Part shown: positions 11,405-21,690 of the stretch, in pieces
Layout of the letters: each line of letters starts with the position of its first letter
How positions within the stretch are numbered: the stretch's first letter is position 1
Origin: Siniperca chuatsi
Taxonomy: Eukaryota > Chordata > Actinopteri > Centrarchiformes > Sinipercidae
Assembly (NCBI RefSeq): GCF_020085105.1
Contig: NC_058055.1
Span: forward strand, 23,355,822 to 23,419,821
Reading direction: 5' to 3'
Length of the DNA stretch: 64,000 nucleotides
Translations under genes and position numbers: made by a program
The notes under the pieces: generated by a model
The model's input: only the letters and a program-made list of their open reading frames with translations
Told to the model about the DNA's origin: nothing
Databases searched by the model: none

Positions 11405-11412
11405 CTTTTATG
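11405..11412 (-). promoter_or_regulatory. TATA-like box of the mucin-like gene
   Basis: CATAAAAG on the minus strand, about 25-30 bases before the inferred start of the untranslated exon that ends in a strong donor. A TATA-like promoter would suit tissue-restricted expression, but this is inference. Confidence 0.5.
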
Positions 11413-12870
11413 ACCCCTTTATCATCCCCCCCCAATCATCTCTAGTCCTCCTCCCATCTGTATGTGTGTGTGCTGTAAAACATCACCACAGTTCAGTCAG
11501 GAACACAGTGCATGCATTGATGTAATAGGTTTATTAATGCCTACCACATAGCTATATTTGCTTTTTATAGCTCACTCACGGCTGCACATTCAGTAGACAT
11601 TGGTCAGGAAGTATCATCTTCCAAAGCAGGAGTAGCAGCCTGATGGGAAGCTAACTGCAAGTGAATTTGTGTCATGTGAAGGATTTGGTCACTCTACTTT
11701 TTTAACTTTAACCGCATAACAGGAAGAGAAATAATCAGTACGTAGTGTAAGGTGAAAGCACATCTTGGTGGCAGCCAACACCGAGCATGTCAGATATTTC
11801 GGCAATATAGCGCACACAGATACCTGACTGGTACCTCTTGTGGCCATATGAGTTATGACTTTTCTGTCTCAAGCAAAAGCAGAAGTAGTATGAGATTTTT
11901 ATATGTAAACCCCACAACGAATACACTTGAGGTGGATGATTGGGTCAGCAAAGCTTGTGATTGTGACAAGGATGAACACTGATCGTATCCTGTGTCCTAT
12001 CGATAGTCAACACTGGTTTCATTTAACAATGACCACAATCTTTCTTTAACCATAACCAAATAGTTTTTGTGCCTAAACAGAACCAAACCTTTGCCATAGT
12101 GGCAACAGATCAGACAACAGTCCTATAGATAATTTCAATGGTTTTGGAATGTACTAGAAAATGTTGTTCTGATAATAGAGGTGCCATATCAGATATGGTT
12201 CATATGGGTTATTTTGGAAGGTAATGGCAAATGATCTATTTTATAGTTTAGTTTGGCAGACTGTTGCAAAAAAACCCCAGCAATTCTCCCCTCCATCAGG
12301 TTTGCTTGTAGACAGTAACACTATTATTAACTTACTTACATTCGTGACAGAATTGTATTTGCCAGAAAATGTATAATGATGCATCACACACAAGGTCTTA
12401 GGTTATAGAACCACTTACAGAATGAATTGCTCTCTTCTTGTAGTTGTTTGCACTAGTTTCTTTTAGCTTGTCCTTGAGTCAGCAGCACTAGCTAAATTAT
12501 CCAGCTAGCATCGGTAGCTGGAACAATAAAGATTGATCCAACAGGCAATGCAGCCTATTGCTCTGCTTGGTGAGCTGTGCAGCAGACTAGTTGAAAACAC
12601 ACTGTCACCACAGCACAGCAGCATGTCATTCACATGGATACGGTGTGAAAGAGTCATAGTTGCCAATTTCTCCCAGTGACCAACCTGCAACAAAAACAAT
12701 CCCCTGGAGCCCAGAAAGCATTTTCCCATTGGTGGCCAGTATACAAGATGCTGTTGACATGAATGTGTAAACTATATTTGTAAAACTTACTCAAAGCCCA
12801 GAAAATCTTTTTTGTTCATGTATTCATTTCAGTGTAAAATCGTGTACTGGTACGAGCCCTGTACATGTGG
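11413..12870. other. Intergenic, nothing identified
   Basis: The short frames (63-76 codons) at 11.7-12.7 kb lack domains, splice context or composition suggesting coding. No repeat with clear borders was recognised. Confidence 0.5.
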
Positions 12871-13265
12871 TGGGGCGTGTCCTAGTTATTCAATTCAATT
12901 CAGTCGAGTTTACAAGCTTGTTTATAAGACTTAGATAACCCGATGACAAAGAAATGTGTGTCATCTATGTGTCATCAGAACACAAAATTATAAACTGTAT
13001 TATATTTACTTGTAATGTTGCCAAGCAGAAGCATGTATAAATAAAAAGCAAATGTCCAAGGATTGACCCTTGTGGGACCCCTGAGAAAAATGTAGATTTA
13101 CCAACAAACACAGATGCTCCTATTTTTCACATAAGAAGAACCCTTGTTATGAAAAGCCTGATCTCTGTGAATTAAAGCACCATGATCAGTTGTGGCAAAA
13201 GCAGCAGTGAGGCCAAGAAAAACTAAAACGGAAATTCTCTGTACATCAGTGTTAATCCTAGAAAT
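12870..13265 (-). mobile_element. Reverse transcriptase fragment of a non-LTR retrotransposon
   Basis: On the minus strand, broken translations give a GVPQGSILG motif near 13,060-13,085, followed by LLF and a decayed catalytic box reading SDDT where YADDT is expected (near 12,970). LSLINKLVNS follows. Upstream (higher coordinates) a FFLASLLLLPQLIM-like remnant matches the position of the FLDLTAAFDTIDH motif. Stops and frameshifts make it inactive. It looks like the L2/Rex1-like type. Confidence 0.65.
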
Positions 13266-13440
13266 TATGTTTATATACTACTAATTTGTTTTGCCAGTTA
13301 CGTTTTGAGGGAAACATAATTAACTGGATTCAGTGGCAAGGTCTCTAAGTGCTATGTTCTTGGACCACATGCAAGTCATACTGAGTTGGTCAGAGTAGAT
13401 GTTGAGCAAACAAAGCATAGGACTTTGACACTGGAGACTG

Positions 13441-15082
13441 CAGTGGTGGAAAATAACAAAGTACATTTACTCAAGTGCCGTACTTAAGTACAGTTTTAAG
13501 GTACTTGTATATTACTTGGGTTTTTCCATCTTATGCTACTTTATACTTATATTCCATTACATTTCAGAGGGAAATACTGTACTTTTTGCAAAATGTATTT
13601 AACAGCTATAGTTGCTATACTTTTCAAATTAAGATTTTATATTCAAAACATAGAGACTGTCCTACCAAGAAGAACAACGTTGTTTCAGCAAATGTCCACG
13701 ACACATGTTGATGTTCAAGTGAAAAAGCCCTCTAACTGCTGTAGTAATGATGGGAGGAAAGGAGGAAGTCAGGTGACGTTGTTATAGAGTGACAAAGTCA
13801 GTTAAAATGAAGTGATGTTATCAGAGCTCTGCAACCCGCTCCTAATTTCTGCTAGGGGCTAGCAGCTCGAGGCTACATTAGCTGCTACTAGCATAACAGA
13901 CCCAAATATCCGATTGAACTGTTGGCAGTCAAGTTGCATTGTGGGTAATGTAGGCGCCAGGTTGCGACAAGAAAGAAGAATACATAGAATAAAAAAGACA
14001 ACAGCCTTGTTTCCACCCAAAGTACCTGGAACTTTTATTCCCAGGAGCTACTTTTCAAGGAACTAAAAAGTTCCTTCAGCCCATTGTTTGCGTTTCTAAA
14101 GACCTGCAAAGATTAGACAAATTACACCCATTAGGTTACACTCATCACACAGCTGCACACATCACCTGCAAATCAGCACAAGGGCCTTGGCTTATTTTGA
14201 CCTATACACTCTCACCTGTTTTAAATACTGAGCTTACTGGTGTGTAATGGTAAAATTGAGAGCCACTGCTTCCTCAGAGCATTGTAAATATTAGAATATG
14301 GTAACATAAGCATTACGTGTCTTTTTACATATATAGAGCCAATATACACACAATTGTTTCTGCAACTATTTATTTATCTGCAAAAATAAAAATGCGCAAA
14401 ATACAGTGTTTGTGTGCTTCAGCAGGAGGCATTGGAAGAGGGCTGCTGGTGGTCGCAGGAGTAAACATAATAGTCTCTGCAGCGTGCAGTTCAATGTACC
14501 CATCCGTTTCATCTGAAAAACCCGTTGAAAAAAAATAAACGTTGTGTTTCACTGCAACGACATTAACAAGATCATTTTGTATGATCAGTTTAGCCAAGCC
14601 TTGCCTTAACGAACACCACAATTCTACACCATGAGCGGTTAGCATTAGCGGTTGGCTTTAGCATGTAGCTAATGTTAGCTTTTGGCTAGGGTAACAATAG
14701 CATGACAACCGTTAACGTTATAACATTATATAGTTGTAATTAACATTATAGCGTTGGTCGGAGCTTGACCAATCAGACATGTACCGCGTAGCAAGCCCCA
14801 CCCCGAAAGTTCCTGTACTTTTGGAAAGCACTACCCCCTGAGCAGGGACCTTTTGGAGGGTAAAATAATGTTCCCAGAACTTAATTTAGACCCTCCAAAG
14901 ATTTCTAGTCCCTGGGGAAAGTTCCTGCGGTGGAAACACAGCTAATATCTCTGGTTCTGCTGCATCGATTTTGATAATTTTTTTAACTGTCCATCGTAAG
15001 TCCGACAACGTTATATGAGTGCAATGCTAAATCGGTGGAGTACTCTTTTAAGTAAATTATTGAAATACTTCTTCCACCACTG
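13441..15082. mobile_element. MITE of the AGTGGTGGAAAGTAAC family, copy 2, interrupted
   Basis: The left end CAGTGGTGGAAAATAACAAA and the right end GAAATACTTCTTCCACCACT are the two termini of this family. They are 1.64 kb apart because other sequence, including the element at 14,003-14,943, lies between them. The left arm remains recognisable to about 13,640; only the last 45 bp or so of the right arm is clear. Confidence 0.6.
14003..14943. mobile_element. Inverted-repeat element with TGTTTCCACC ends, nested
   Basis: The left end AGCCTTGTTTCCACC and the right end, reverse-complemented, AGCTGTGTTTCCACC match at 13 of 15 positions. Subterminal words such as GGAACTTT, CCTGGGGAAAG/CCCAGGAGC and AAAGTTCC recur in inverted order on both sides. 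No transposase frame is present. No clean target duplication was seen. Confidence 0.6.
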
Positions 15083-17639
15083 GTGTCCTGAATCCTGCGC
15101 GTGGTTAAGTTTCCACAACAAAAGCACTTCAGTTAAGCTTAAGGAAAGGTTGTGGTTTCAGTTAATTGTTAAAGTTAGCACGTCATGTCTCATGCTTCAA
15201 GTCACTTTCTCAAATACTATTTCAATATTTAATCAAGACCATAATCTTTACCTAACCTCAACCAAGCACTGTGGTTGCCTAAACATAACCATAAAAAAGG
15301 TTAATCATACTAATTAGTATGAATGGATATTGTTGGGAAAACAAATGAAATGCGTTGTCAGTGAATGTTTCGCAGATACTTTCAGTATAAAAATTTTACG
15401 ATTTGGCAGATAGTTCATTAAAACGTATCCTCATTATGTTGATTATAATGTTTTATTGGGGCAGCATTAGTTTCAAACTTTCAAAACCTATTTGCTGTTG
15501 CAAATTCATGGAATATGAGCAGAAATTCTAGCAAATTGGGTTGGCTGATATAGGGCTCATTGATTACCATGATAAGGGCTGTTTCAGTGCTATGGTTAGC
15601 TCTGAACACGACTAGCATACATCATAAACACTGTGTACTCTTATAGACCTACTATGAAAATTATTGGGGCAGCTGTCTTGATATTTGTGCTATACTGCCA
15701 GTGTGTTTTGAAACAGAATGGTTACATTGAGGCACACCATTCTCAACGACAACATGTACCTTCCAGAGACAATCACTAGGAGTAAAAAGTAGTGACGTAG
15801 CAACAGAACTCCAGTCACTTTTTGTCTAATTGTGTTACAATTAGACATTCAGCACCCGTGGGACAAGTTAAACTTAAAAAATGGCCAGTACAAACAGGAA
15901 CAGGAGAGCAGTTTACTAGTTGTTTCTGTAACTTGACCCTAAATACTTGATTGTAGTATGCAATATGGCTTTTTTATTGGTCAATATTGTGTGTATTTGA
16001 ATGACTCTTGCTTTTAGATTGGCCTAACGTGCACAATCAAACTAGCAATGGTTAAGTGGTTTGACATTAGGGAGTGTGTATGGCTAAGAATTGATATCAC
16101 ATTGGATGTTTATAGGTTTACCATACCTACTTTTATTGTATTACACTTTGGTCTAGTGTATAGAATACGAGGTCATTTATTTAACACAAGGTTGTATAAT
16201 GAAATTTAAGTTTGTAGTCCCTTCATACTACACATATAGAACATAACAGATAATTCAATTAATATTAAAATAGGGTGATCTAAAAAGCATGATATTTGTG
16301 AGACAGTGTCTGTCCACTCTGACTGCGTTTGAGCACCAAGCATCATCGATGTAAACGCAGAGGCCTCCTTCTTTCATCTTGCCTGAGTCTTGCCAAGCGG
16401 AAGACCGCATATGTGTACTTGGCCCAGTTTGGTAAAATGGTTCATTTACCAATTAATGTGCTAAGACTGTATGTTTTTTTCTTTTCATCGATAGCCCAAA
16501 TTGTCTATTATAAATACACGTGACAACAAATCAGAGGCTTAACTTAAAGTATTTGGCCTGATGTAGTATTGATACAACAATTCTGAATGAATGACACATG
16601 TACACTATTTCCTTTTGTTAATCTAGTTTTTGAATGTTTAATATGAGTGTGAAAGGGTGATGACCTAAGACAACATCTAATATTCTGAGATCAGAGAGTT
16701 ATGGTTATAGCTTGATTTGAGAATTCACCACACCTTAAATAAAACTCTTAAAGTAGTAAGAGCAATTGACTGTAACAAGGTGTCTGTAAAAGAATCAAAT
16801 AGACCACGACGTAAAGAGAAACTGAACTCACATAGGGTATAAAATGGTGTAGTAGCCCTGTGTGTTTCCATGTTTCTGTACGTTAAATTGTTCTTGAATT
16901 ATCTTTGCCTTCTGGATTTTCTTTCTCAACTACTGCAGATCTAGCAGAGACATGACTGCTTACGACTGCACTACACATTACATAAAGGATTGTGTTTCTT
17001 ATTCCAATCACAGTGGAGTGGCAGCTGAAGTGTCATGGCTTTACACTTTTAATCAGCCAATGGGTTTTTAAATGTCAGAGAAACACTGAGAAGCACCCTG
17101 AAACAATCTAAAACAATGTGGTAGTGTCTCTGTGCTCTGATGACCCTGGATTCACCAACGCAGCACTTCACTGCTCTCTACACTTTCAGAGGAAATTAAA
17201 CTTAACTATGCACTCGTGATTGTCACAATGGTAATAAGGAAACACAAGGAATATTCAGGTAGCAAATTCCACCGACCTGTGGATATTGGCATTGGTTAAT
17301 TACAACTTATCTGAAGACACGATACACTGGTCCTTATAGTCACTGTGAGTCATGGAAAATTCCAGAGCTTCAAAGCGGGCCACTCTGCTGTGAGACTTTA
17401 ATACTGACTACCTAAAGACTTAACTTGATTGTTTTATTGTTTTTAAAATGTCAGAAATAAAGGTAGAGGTTACACGCCACTATTCACCATGGACATGTGT
17501 GTTGCAGGCCATCGTAAAGATTTGGCAGTTGTAATTGATAATTGCCCAGTTTCGTCATTGGGAATACATTAAGTTTGATTTTACTTTACAATTTTAATTT
17601 TCATTGTGAGTAAATTTACTTTGTGAGATAAGGGCATTA
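15083..17639. other. Intergenic, nothing identified
   Basis: About 2.5 kb of AT-rich sequence with no coding signal, RNA gene or bordered repeat that I can recognise. Confidence 0.45.
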
Positions 17640-17817
17640 GAGTTTTGGACTGTGTGATTTGAAGACGTGACCTTGGGCTTTAGGAAATTGTGACAGGCAT
17701 TTCTTACAATTTTTTGACATCATATAGACAATAGACGACAACAATTAATTGATTAACCAAGAAAATAACTGTCAGATTAATCAGTAATAAAATTTAATTA
17801 TCTTTAGATGCAGCCTT
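17640..17817 (-). mobile_element. Truncated hAT-like MITE (GGGCTGCAAC family), copy A
   Basis: Shares GAAGACGTGACCTTGGGCTT, AGGAAATTGTGACAGGCATT and a terminal GCAGCC with copies at 25.0, 26.5 and 37.6 kb. One terminus is missing. Confidence 0.65.
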
Positions 17818-17899
17818 GAAAAAAAGACTAAACAACTGGATGATGATGTTGCTCTGTGTCTGCTGGGGGTAAGAAGGTAATTGTTTGCTAACCCATAAG

Positions 17900-18000
17900 G
17901 CAATTATTCAGCACTGTATGTCAGGGCTGTGCGTCTGGCAGCTTGTTTTGGAGTTCTTCTGCCCCCAAGTGGCAAAAAAATGTCTTATTGCACCTTTAAG
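17900..18000. mobile_element. End of a TTAA-type MITE
   Basis: The segment GTTCTTCTGCCCCCAAGTGG followed by CTTATTGCACCTTTAA closely resembles the right end of the element at 57.76-58.16 kb (GCGCTGCCCCCAAGTGGCC to TTATTGCAGGGTTAA). The left end was not found. Confidence 0.45.
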
Positions 18001-18213
18001 AGGGGCCAATCAAAATTCATTTAATGAAATTACCACACAGTAAATTATGCACTGCAAACCTGGCGCTAAAGAAGTATTCCAAGATATAAGTAAATAAATT
18101 AAGTGTACACACACCATGCACAGAGAGAGGGAGGAGGCTCTCTTTTACCCCGGGCCCTGTAGTGGTTTAATCCAGCCATGAAAAAAATCCTTTCTGGAGA
18201 GTTATCATAGTCT

Positions 18214-18292
18214 AACAATAATAATAATAATAAAACTTTATTTATAAAGCACTTATCAAAACAAAGTACAAAGTGCTTCACAAAGAGAGAAA
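18214..18292 (-). mobile_element. LINE 3' tail, minus orientation
   Basis: On the minus strand it reads TTGTGAAGCACTTTGTACTT through AATAAAGTTTTATTATTATT. This is almost identical to 21,010-21,082 in the opposite orientation, including the ATT microsatellite at its end. Confidence 0.7.
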
Positions 18293-18620
18293 TATTAGAG
18301 ATGCTTCAGTTTGGGTGTAAGTTTATAAATGGTTCTGGCAAAGGTTAGAGATGACTATGTTTCGGTATGTGCTCTGCATTTACAAGGAACAAGGTACAAG
18401 GTAAATTCATTTTTCATTTTCATTCATTTTACAACACAGGGCTGTGTAATGAGATTTGAGTTATATTTCTTTTATGCTTCTCACAAAAACAAACGTGATA
18501 TAGAAAAATTACAATTCATAAAATCAGGAAAATAGCAGAAAAACAAACAAACAAAAAACATTGAACATTTGCTCTGTGTGTTTGTGAAAGACTGTGGAAG
18601 TGTGTGTTGATGTTGTTAGT

Positions 18621-18689
18621 GAGTGTGTGTGTGTGTGTGTGCGTGTTAAAGTTAGTGTGTGTGTGCGTGTGCGTGTGTGCGTGTTAAAG

Positions 18690-18727
<38 letters not shown>
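18621..18727. repeat. (GT)n microsatellite, compound
   Basis: Long GT runs interrupted by two copies of GCGTGTTAAAGTTAGTGTGT, which is itself a short tandem duplication. Likely length-polymorphic. Confidence 0.9.
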
Positions 18728-18728
<1 letters not shown>

Positions 18729-19020
18729 CAGTACCTGGACAGTGGAGGGTCTGGGTGGTTGTTTATTTAGCTCCTACATAACACCCTCCATTACGCAGTG
18801 AGTATCAGTATCAGTATAAGAGCAAGTAATTATTAAAATTATCAAATAATAAAGTATTTACAGAATTATAATTAACTAAATTATATTATAGCAACATATA
18901 TATATAACCTGGTTATAATAGAATTATAATTATTATTACAAATCACATAATGCATATTAGTCAGGTCTTAATAAGCCAGATCAATTATGGGCCTACCAAG
19001 CAGGTTGACTGATATGTACA

Positions 19021-19021
19021 A

Positions 19022-19053
<32 letters not shown>

Positions 19054-20055
19054 TGATAAACAATTGAAAAATAAGTCATAGAGTTGTATTTCTCAGGTTC
19101 CACTGGCTGTCCTCTGGTCGTGACATGAGGTGATACATTTTGCTGCAATCGTCTCATATTTGAGAATTTCTCCAAGTAAATATCGGAGTGTCTCTATGTC
19201 TGTTGTGTTTTCAAATTCATGGTGTATTTTTATTCAACTGGGAAAATGTTCATTTCTCAGAGCCTGGTTTTTGGGGCATGAGGTGAGGAAATGTAATTCT
19301 GACTCTACCTCTCGTCTGTCACACTGGAAGCAGAGTCTCTCCTCCTCTGTCATAGCTCTGTCTATGTCGACCCTTCTCTATAGCTAGGCTGTGTTCGCTG
19401 AGTCTTTTTTTTACTGTGGTCAGATAATTTGCTAATATGATATATATATAATACATATAATATGTCTCTCTTTAGGGTCAGATAACATTTTAATATGTGT
19501 TTTTGTTGTTTCCTTATATAGTTTTCTTACGATTCTATTATTGTTTTATCCCATTTGTCAAATTCATGATTTAATTTTGGTCCCCAAATTTCACTTCCAT
19601 AGAGAATTATTGGTTCTAATACAAACCGGAACATTTTTTTTGCCAGATTTTAATTGGAATGTAAAATTTTATATTTCTTCTAATTGCGTAGAAAGCTCTT
19701 CTTGTTTGTCTCTGAGATCTTTCACGGCCGTGTTATAGCTTCCTGTGGAGCTTATGTTGAGGCTAAGGTATGTGTAGTTTTTTGTATGTTGTAATTTAGT
19801 GGTGTCCAAATAGAAATTGTGTGTGTTAACCTGATTTCTGGATTGCTTCTGAAGAACATTATCTTTGTTTTTGTTGTGTTTACTGTCAGGGCCCAGGTCT
19901 GACAGAACCTCTGCCGGAGATTATGGTGCTGCTGCAAACCTTCTTTAGTGGGTGAAAGCAACGCTAAGTCATCTGCGTGCAGGAGACCCCTGATCTCTGT
20001 GTCATTCAGGGTGAGGCCAGGTGCAGTGGAATTCTCTAATTGGTTTAATCAGACT
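19021..20055 (-). mobile_element. 5'-truncated non-LTR retrotransposon, C-terminal ORF remnant
   Basis: On the minus strand, from about 20,055 downward, the translation gives APGLTLNDTEIRGLLHADD, then LALLSPTKEGLQQH, QTWALTVNTTKTKIMFF and, after frameshifts, AVKDLRD, LYGSEIWGPK, and a C-terminal stretch with ESELHFLTSCPKN and LGEILKYETIAAKCITSCH. HADD corresponds to the catalytic Y/H-ADD of reverse transcriptases. The element ends in a TTA microsatellite (19,021-19,051), typical of its 3' tail. The truncated 5' end and the stops show it is dead. The clade is not certain and differs from the LINE at 0.8-4.4 kb. Confidence 0.75.
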
Positions 20056-20347
20056 TTCTACCTACAGTTCCTACATGAAACTGCTCACAACAAGGTCTGT
20101 GGATTATCTTGAGTAACCGGGTCATGATTTCTGGAAAGAGACATTGCTGTTGAGTTTTTCAAATGTATTTTTTTTTTGGCACTTTGAGCACCACAAGCTG
20201 AGTGCCATCTAGTCCTATTATATTAAAAAATGGCAGACATCTCTACGGCAGATATCTCCAAAACTCGGCAACTCACACCAAAACAATCTAGATGGATAAA
20301 TAGCAGTAAAAATCTGTATTTTTGATTTTGGGGTGAATTGTCCCTTT

Positions 20348-20874
20348 AAGTACAATTTTGATATACTTGTACTTTACTTTTCCATTTTCTGCTACTTTAT
20401 ACTTCTACTCTACTACATCTCAGAGGGATATGTTGTACTTTTTATTCCACTACATTTATTTGATAACTTCAGTTAATTTTCAGATTCAGATCAATACTTT
20501 ATAATATAATCAACAAAAAAATTATGATGTATTATTATAGGTTAAGATAAGATTTTATTGATCTGCAGAGGAAAATTCATAAACTACACAACAGTATATA
20601 AAATAGGCTAATTAAACCTTTACCAGCTGCAGCATTAAAGTGATGTACACATCAATGCATCAGTAATTATAATCCAGTAATATAATAGACATTATTCTGA
20701 AATGGGCCATCCCTCATAATGAGTACTTTTACTTTTGGTACTTTAAGTATATTTTAATGTTAATACTTTTGTACAATTTTGAATGCAGGACTTGCACTCG
20801 TAACAAGTATTTGTTACACCATTGTATTGCTACTTTTACTCAAGTAAAAGATATGAATACTTCTTCCACCACTG
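20348..20874 (+). mobile_element. MITE of the AGTGGTGGAAAGTAAC family, copy 3
   Basis: Begins within the family at TTTAAGTACAATTTTGATAT and ends AATACTTCTTCCACCACTG. It shares CTACTTTATACTTCTACTC and ACTCAAGTAAAAGATATGAA with the other copies. The left terminus is truncated, and about 200 bp near 20,540-20,700 looks unrelated. Confidence 0.7.
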
Positions 20875-20929
20875 AATGCAAGCATGCAGAGTATATATTG
20901 AGTGATTCATGTAATAGGTTACTCACTGT

Positions 20930-21083
20930 TTTATTGTTTATTTTATTGCTTTTGTGTATTTTATGTGTTTTATTTCTTTATATTTCGTCATTCACTGTGA
21001 TATTTTATTTCTCTTGTTGTGAAGCACTTTGTACTTTGTTTTGATAAGTGCTCTAAAAATAAAGTTTTATTATTATTATTACT
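20930..21083 (+). mobile_element. LINE 3' tail, plus orientation
   Basis: TTTTATTG-rich sequence leads to TTGTGAAGCACTTTGTACTT and AATAAAGTTTTATTATTATT, the inverted partner of 18,214-18,292. It ends about 500 bp before the TLCD3 start codon. Confidence 0.65.
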
Positions 21084-21257
21084 TTGTATACATGAGGTAT
21101 GTGGTTATGTACAGTACATGCATAGTCTTGTTGTGCATATTAACCAGAAAATAAAAACCCCATCACTTACAATAACCCAAACAGTTAATTTTCAAGTCGT
21201 CCATCTGTTAGTGAGTGAGCTGACAAATCGATGTCCCTTTACTGTGTGAACCCTCTC

Positions 21258-21266
21258 ACCGGAAGT
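21258..21266 (+). promoter_or_regulatory. ETS-type site in the TLCD3 promoter
   Basis: ACCGGAAGT is a consensus ETS/GABP site in a locally GC-rich, CpG-containing stretch (GGCGCCGGGT nearby), with no TATA box. Such sites commonly sit near start sites of broadly expressed vertebrate genes. The start site is inferred at about 21,270-21,350. Confidence 0.5.
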
Positions 21267-21382
21267 ACCACCTTTATTCCGGCGCCGGGTCAAGACTTTT
21301 ATTTTGACAGTCGCCCTAGAAAGTTCCGTGTGCTTCCTTGCCTTTAGCTCGACAGTGGTGCTGCTGCTGCTGAGCCTCAGCA

Positions 21383-21425
21383 GTGTGTGTGTATGCGTGT
21401 GTGTGTGTGTGTATGCGTGTGTGTG
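21383..21425 (+). repeat. (GT)n microsatellite in TLCD3 5' UTR/promoter
   Basis: GTGTGT runs with two interspersed ATGC units, about 145 bp before the start codon, next to a CTG-triplet run at 21,358-21,372. Confidence 0.85.
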
Positions 21426-21568
21426 GATGGTGGACTGACTGTTCCCGGTGAAAAAACACCGACCCCCCGGCCTCTTGAAAATGCCTCACCGCCGCATGTA
21501 AACGGGCGAAACTCGCGGAGGGGAGAGAGTCAGGTCTCCAGGCAGGTTTAGAGGAAAATAAAGGCAGG

Positions 21569-21690
21569 ATGTTGCAAGTTTTAGCTTGTGGCGCCGTAGT
21601 TTTCCCGGGTCTCTTCTTCGCCTTCAGGAGAATCCTGCCGTGTGTGTTCAAACACTGGAGCGATGCCGACGTGGTGCTGGTCAGCGAGAG
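21569..21690 (+). CDS. tlcd3a: TLCD3 exon 1
   Basis: Encodes residues 1-40 plus two bases of codon 41, ending GCGAGAG|GTAAACTAG. ATG has G at +4. No upstream in-frame ATG precedes it in the exon, and the next residues match the conserved family N-terminus (VFPGLF). Confidence 0.9.

Noticed and set aside
18621..18727. Possible CRISPR-like spaced repeat
   Set aside because: The repeated units are GT microsatellite with two duplicated TTAAAGTTAGTGTG interruptions in a vertebrate genome; spacers are absent.
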